Shown: positions 31,076-33,798 of the stretch, piece by piece
Numbering within the stretch: the first letter of the stretch is position 1
Layout: each line of letters opens with the position of its first letter
Assembly (NCBI GenBank): GCA_002733185.1
Contig: NVUT01000020.1
Location: 26,671-60,468 of the forward strand
DNA: 33,798 bases
Source: Flavobacterium sp.
Lineage (GTDB): Bacteria; Bacteroidota; Bacteroidia; Flavobacteriales; Flavobacteriaceae
Direction: 5' to 3'
Position numbers and translations under genes: made by a program
The notes under the pieces: model-generated
Seen by the model: only the letters and a program-made list of their open reading frames with translations
Told to the model about the DNA's origin: nothing
The model's database searches: none

Positions 31076-31270
31076 AGGTAACAACGTGTATAAAACATAG
31101 CTAGTAAGTGCTAAACCAAAGTTTTGTGTGTACTTAAAAGTTCCGCCAAATTTTTAATTTGGCTTTTAAAATAGAAAAGATAAAAACAAAATATAAAAAT
31201 TCGGCTCTGTGCTAAACCGAAAATGTAGTACCTTTTTACACGCTACGATTTCATACACAAGACCGTTACC
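31076..31270 (+). repeat. attC-like site 19 (long class, 195 bp)
   Basis: R'' AGGTAAC, AAC, L'' GTGTATAAAACATAGC; L' GCTACGATTTCATACAC, AAGACC, R' GTTACCT. A/C at positions 7 and 12 (one-base gap). Centre GCCAAATT/AATTTGGC is a compensated variant of the GCAAAATT/AATTTTGC of sites 7, 11 and 12. R'' CAGGTAAC matches the cassette 19 start GTTACCTG. Confidence 0.88.
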
Positions 31271-31296
31271 TGCAAGCACCACAAACGAAAAACTGA

Positions 31297-31677
31297 ATGC
31301 AAAAAAACATAATTCAAACTATTTTTAAGTATTCAATTGCAATAGTTTGGATTGCAAACGGACTAATTTGTAAAGTTTTAAATTTTGTTCCAAGACACGA
31401 ACAAATTGTAGCACGAATTTTAGGAGATGAATTTTCAAGACCATTGACTATTTTAATCGGAATTTCAGAAATTGGAATGGCAATATGGTTTTTAAGCGGA
31501 ATAAAATCAAGACTGAATACATTTGCTCAAATCGGAATTGTTGCAACTATGAATATTCTCGAATTTATTCTTGTACCTGATTTATTACTTTGGGGAAAAA
31601 TGAATTCCATATTTGCACTTTTATTCATTTTTACAGTTTATTTCAATCATTTTCATTTGAATAAAAAAGCCATATGA
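31297..31677 (+). CDS. DoxX-like membrane protein
   Basis: The 126-aa protein has four hydrophobic stretches: IFKYSIAIVWIANGLICKVLNF, PLTILIGISEIGMAIWFLSGI, FAQIGIVATMNILEFILV and SIFALLFIFTVYFNHF. The early IVWIANGLICKVLNFVPRHEQIVARILG is typical of the DoxX-like group. DoxX-like proteins are linked in places to quinone or redox metabolism, but the role here is not known. It begins a four-gene operon; its stop overlaps the next start (ATGA). DoxX-like and DUF2071 genes are often neighbours. Confidence 0.75.
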   Translation: MQKNIIQTIFKYSIAIVWIANGLICKVLNFVPRHEQIVARILGDEFSRPLTILIGISEIGMAIWFLSGIKSRLNTFAQIGIVATMNILEFILVPDLLLWGKMNSIFALLFIFTVYFNHFHLNKKAI

Positions 31678-32414
31678 TTTCATTTTTAAAAAATCATCCT
31701 TTTGCTGTTGAAACTCATTTTGAAAGTTCAACAGTTTTGACATTTGCAATACCAAAGAAAGAATTACAAAGTTTAATTCCAGAATGTTTAGAATTAGATA
31801 CATTCCAAGATAAATGGGCATTTATAGCTGTTGCAATGGTTCAAACAAAAGAATTAAGACCTAAAGGGTTTCCTAAATTTATTGGAAACAATTTTTTCTT
31901 AATTGGTTATCGTGTATTTGTAAGATATACCGATAACGCAGGAAAAAGATTAAGAGGTTTGTATATTTTAAAATCAGAAACAAATAAAAAGAAAATGGAG
32001 TTTTTGGGAAATATATTTACGCATTATAATTATTCGACAACTGACATTTCAGAAATAAAGGAAAATGATTTTAAAGTAATTAAGTCAATAAAATCGAAAT
32101 TTACTCTAAAAATAGACACTACAGAAAAAGAAAAAGATTTACCAACAAATTCACCATTTGAAAATTGGAAAGAAGCAAGACGATTTGCAGGTCCTTTACC
32201 TTTTACATTCACTTATAATAAAGAAAAAAAAGAAGTATTAATAATTGAAGGTGTTAGACAAAATTGGAAACCAAAACCTATAGAAATAGCCGATTATAAT
32301 TTTTCATTTATAAACAAATTTAATTTTCAAAATTGTGTTTTAGCAAATGCATTTGTTATTGAAAATATACCATACTATTGGAAAAAAGGTAAAATTGAGA
32401 AATGGAAAAAATAA
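31674..32414 (+). CDS. DUF2071 (YqjF-like) protein
   Basis: The 246-aa protein opens with LKNHPFAVETHFESSTVLTFAIPKKELQSLIPECLELDTF. It continues with WAFIAVAMVQTKELRPKGFPKFIGNNFFLIGYRVFVRYTDNAGKRLRGLYILKSE. These are the usual DUF2071 features, of the acetoacetate decarboxylase-like fold. No enzymatic activity has been firmly assigned to this family. It overlaps the DoxX-like gene by 4 nt and the following gene by 13 nt, so all are co-translated. Confidence 0.78.
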   Translation: MISFLKNHPFAVETHFESSTVLTFAIPKKELQSLIPECLELDTFQDKWAFIAVAMVQTKELRPKGFPKFIGNNFFLIGYRVFVRYTDNAGKRLRGLYILKSETNKKKMEFLGNIFTHYNYSTTDISEIKENDFKVIKSIKSKFTLKIDTTEKEKDLPTNSPFENWKEARRFAGPLPFTFTYNKEKKEVLIIEGVRQNWKPKPIEIADYNFSFINKFNFQNCVLANAFVIENIPYYWKKGKIEKWKK

Positions 32415-33160
32415 GAAAACCATTTCAAGGAATATTAAATATTATTCGTTTCAATTGGCACTTTTATGTAATTGCAATTGTTCTTATTTTTTCAATACTT
32501 TTCTTGACATACTTTACTAATTCAACAATTAAAATAATCTTACAAATAGTTAGTATTATAATATCAATAACAATTTTCGTTTCATTATCAATTTCGTATT
32601 ATGTGTATGATTTATCGGGTTTTTACAAATTGGAATGGATTAAAAATAATGATGATAATATTTCAATAATTAATATAAATGCAGGTTTTGATGAAACAAG
32701 TGAATTGCTTAAAAGGAAGTTCGTAAACTCAAATTTCACAGCACTTGATTTTTATAACCCAAACAAACATACAGAAGTCTCTATTAAACGAGCAAGAAAA
32801 ATATATCCACCTTATCCGAATACAAAAGAAATAAAGACTTCAAAAATTGATTTAGAAAGCAACTCAATCGACAAAGTATTTGTAATTTTATCTGCACACG
32901 AAATACGAAACGAAACAGAAAGAATTGTTTTTTTCTCTGAACTTAACAGAATATTAAAACCAAAAGGACAAATAGTTGTTATTGAACATTTAAGAGATAT
33001 TTCAAATTTTATGGCATATAATATTGGCTCATTTCATTTTTATTCAAGAGCATCTTGGTTAAGTACTTTTAAAAAATCAAAATTAAGCGTAATATCTGAA
33101 ATTAAAAATACGTCTTTTATATCAACCTTTACACTTGAAAAAAATGGAAATACATTATAA
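32402..33160 (+). CDS. Membrane-anchored SAM-dependent methyltransferase-like protein
   Basis: Two hydrophobic stretches near residues 20-70 (FYVIAIVLIFSILFLTYF, IIKIILQ...IISITIFVSLSISYYVY type) anchor the protein. The following ~180 residues resemble a class I methyltransferase: SIININAGFDETSELLKRKF as the motif I region, DLESNSIDKVFVILSAHEIRNETERIVFFSELNRILKPKGQIVVIEHLRD as motifs post-I to III. The glycine-rich loop (NAGFDE) is weaker than in standard enzymes. The substrate is unknown, perhaps a lipid or quinone given the anchor. It overlaps its neighbours on both sides (13 and 17 nt). Confidence 0.75.
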   Translation: MEKIRKPFQGILNIIRFNWHFYVIAIVLIFSILFLTYFTNSTIKIILQIVSIIISITIFVSLSISYYVYDLSGFYKLEWIKNNDDNISIININAGFDETSELLKRKFVNSNFTALDFYNPNKHTEVSIKRARKIYPPYPNTKEIKTSKIDLESNSIDKVFVILSAHEIRNETERIVFFSELNRILKPKGQIVVIEHLRDISNFMAYNIGSFHFYSRASWLSTFKKSKLSVISEIKNTSFISTFTLEKNGNTL

Positions 33161-33539
33161 AATAATAGGAATTATATTAATTGCCTTGGCATTCGTTCAC
33201 GTCATTTTTCCAAAGTATTTTAAATGGGAAAAGGAATTGAAATCTTTAAGTCTAATAAACCAACAAATTATGAAAGTTCACACTTTTTTTATTGCATTGG
33301 TTGTATTTCTAATAGGTCTTTTATGTCTAACATCATCAAATGAATTAATCAATACAGAATTAGGAAAAAGAGTATCTCTTGGTTTCGGAATATTTTGGAG
33401 TTTCAGATTGTTAATTCAGTTTTTTGGTTACTCTACTAAACTATGGAACGGAAAAAGAATGGAAACGATAGTTCATATAATATTTTCAATTTTATGGGCA
33501 TATTTAAGTTATATTTTTATAAAAGTATATTTAACATAA
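33144..33539 (+). CDS. Four-segment membrane protein, unknown function
   Basis: From ATG 33144 (131 aa; the track's TTG at 33135 adds only MKK) the protein has membrane stretches IIGIILIALAFVHVIF, VHTFFIALVVFLIGLLCLTS, VSLGFGIFWSFRLLIQFFGYS and IVHIIFSILWAYLSYIFIKVYL. No family is recognised by name. It overlaps the methyltransferase gene by 17 nt and closes the operon of cassette 20, 23 nt before attC site 20. Confidence 0.7.
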   Translation: MEIHYKIIGIILIALAFVHVIFPKYFKWEKELKSLSLINQQIMKVHTFFIALVVFLIGLLCLTSSNELINTELGKRVSLGFGIFWSFRLLIQFFGYSTKLWNGKRMETIVHIIFSILWAYLSYIFIKVYLT

Positions 33540-33562
33540 ACGACTGAAAACAAAAAGCCAGC

Positions 33563-33694
33563 AGGTAACAATGTATAAAAACAATAGCGGTTTTAGTGCT
33601 AAATTCAAAGTGATTATCTTTGTATAAAGTTTAGTGATAAACTGAAAGGTCTGTGCCTTGAAATCCGCTACTATTCTTATACTAACCGTTAGGC
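33563..33694 (+). repeat. attC-like site 20
   Basis: R'' AGGTAAC, AAT, L'' GTATAAAAACAATAGCGG; L' CCGCTACTATTCTTATAC, TAACC, R' GTTAGGC. A/C at positions 7 and 12 and C/A at position 10, all wobble-type on the bottom strand. R'' GCAGGTAAC matches the cassette 20 start GTTACCTGC. Confidence 0.88.
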
Positions 33695-33701
33695 ACAAGC
33701 T

Positions 33702-33798
33702 TGACCCGTCCTGAAATATGTATACACAAAACAACAAGTATATGTATAAAAATGACAGAGTAACTAGACGTTACAGCGAACCTTTCAAATTAAAAATT
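33702..33798 (+). mobile_element. Left end of an IS3-family-like insertion sequence (partial)
   Basis: Starting 7 bp after the last R' box, TGACCCGTCCTGAAATA resembles the tip of an IS inverted repeat and is followed at once by a transposase start. The other end is outside the window. It would have inserted near the beginning of cassette 21. Confidence 0.5.
33718..33798 (+). CDS. IS3-type transposase OrfA, N-terminal part (cut by window edge)
   Basis: The frame reads MYTQNNKYMYKNDRVTRRYSEPFKLKI up to the window edge. RRYSEPFKLKI is the usual start of the IS3-group OrfA helix-turn-helix protein, which binds IS ends and, after frameshifting into OrfB, makes the transposase. Only 27 codons are visible, so subgroup and completeness cannot be judged. 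Confidence 0.65.
   Translation, partial: MYTQNNKYMYKNDRVTRRYSEPFKLKI

Larger units (their letters stand above)
49..33694 (+). mobile_element. Integron-like cassette array: 21 attC-like sites, 20 complete cassettes
   Basis: Twenty-one 130-195 bp repeats in one orientation separate the genes. Each starts with a ...AAC box (R''), a 3-nt spacer and an L'' stem strand. Each ends with the L' strand, a 5-6 nt spacer and a GTT box (R'). The bases after each GTT are the reverse complement of the bases before the next AAC box, so each unit GTT...AAC is one cassette. This is the known geometry of integron cassettes (RYYYAAC...GTTRRRY), with payload 5' of its attC. It places a hypothetical attI and integrase to the left of the window. 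No integrase gene is visible, so both an integron and an integrase-less attC cluster remain possible. Cassettes range from about 0.5 to 5.5 kb, and many carry two to four genes, which is large for integron cassettes. Confidence 0.88.

Noticed and set aside
49-33694. CRISPR array
   Set aside because: The repeats are 130-195 bp, separated by genes, and divergent, with no short equal spacers.
1-33798. tRNA or rRNA genes
   Set aside because: No cloverleaf-like or rRNA-like sequence was noticed in the AT-rich intergenic regions.

Overview
The window is AT-rich DNA, most likely from a member of the Flavobacteriia (Bacteroidota). The evidence is Bacteroidota-type promoters (TTTG-N19-TAnnTTTG before the 26382 toxin gene), starts without Shine-Dalgarno sequences, secreted proteins with the typical ...FGQ signal-peptide end, and the protein families present. 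No rRNA, tRNA, CRISPR array or recombinase gene was seen.

The organising principle is a long array of integron-like gene cassettes. I count 21 attC-like sites, all in one orientation, which delimit 20 complete cassettes. A partial cassette lies at each edge. Each cassette begins with GTT plus 6-8 cassette-specific bases and carries its payload. It then ends with the reverse complement of its own beginning, followed by a 130-195 bp folded repeat. Nearly all genes read rightward. The only minus-strand gene, an SDR oxidoreductase, sits with its divergent HxlR regulator in a single cassette. No integron integrase is visible. If the array follows the usual layout, the integrase and attI lie to the left; otherwise this is a cluster of attC sites lacking an integrase.

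Layout by cassette: (1) 173-1525, a truncated C5 methyltransferase fused to the 3' remnant of a HEPN gene. (2) 1526-7057, a 5.5 kb four-gene restriction-modification (R-M) operon: a C5 methyltransferase carrying an integrase-type Arm DNA-binding domain, a nucleotidyltransferase-like protein, a DUF262 protein and an MvaI/BcnI-like nuclease. (3) 7058-10141, two DUF1254/DUF1214 lipoproteins. (4) 10142-11461, a DnaQ-type exonuclease with BRCT. (5, 6) small membrane or coiled-coil unknowns. (7) SEC-C plus Swt1-like HEPN. (8) a frameshifted NACHT NTPase. (9) a membrane protein with a HEAT-like tail. (10) a cassette without a convincing gene. (11) SDR/HxlR. (12) nitrilase-fold hydrolase plus GNAT. 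(13-15) secreted and membrane unknowns. (16) ParD/ParE-like toxin-antitoxin. (17) two unknown proteins. (18) HigB/HigA-like toxin-antitoxin. (19) 27153-31264, a controller HTH, two C5 methyltransferases and an NgoFVII-like PLD nuclease. (20) a four-gene operon: DoxX-like, DUF2071, membrane-anchored methyltransferase and membrane protein. The right edge enters an IS3-type transposase gene.

The cargo is rich in defence and addiction functions: two full R-M systems, one R-M/HEPN relic, NACHT, HEPN and two toxin-antitoxin pairs. The most notable signals are in the DNA itself. The attC stems carry A/C oppositions at fixed positions, which are mismatches on the top strand but T/G wobbles on the bottom strand. 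Terminal complementarity is specific to each cassette. Internal hairpins vary with compensating changes. A separate covarying hairpin flanks both R-M modules. Family assignments come from motifs read by eye, and no database search was possible.
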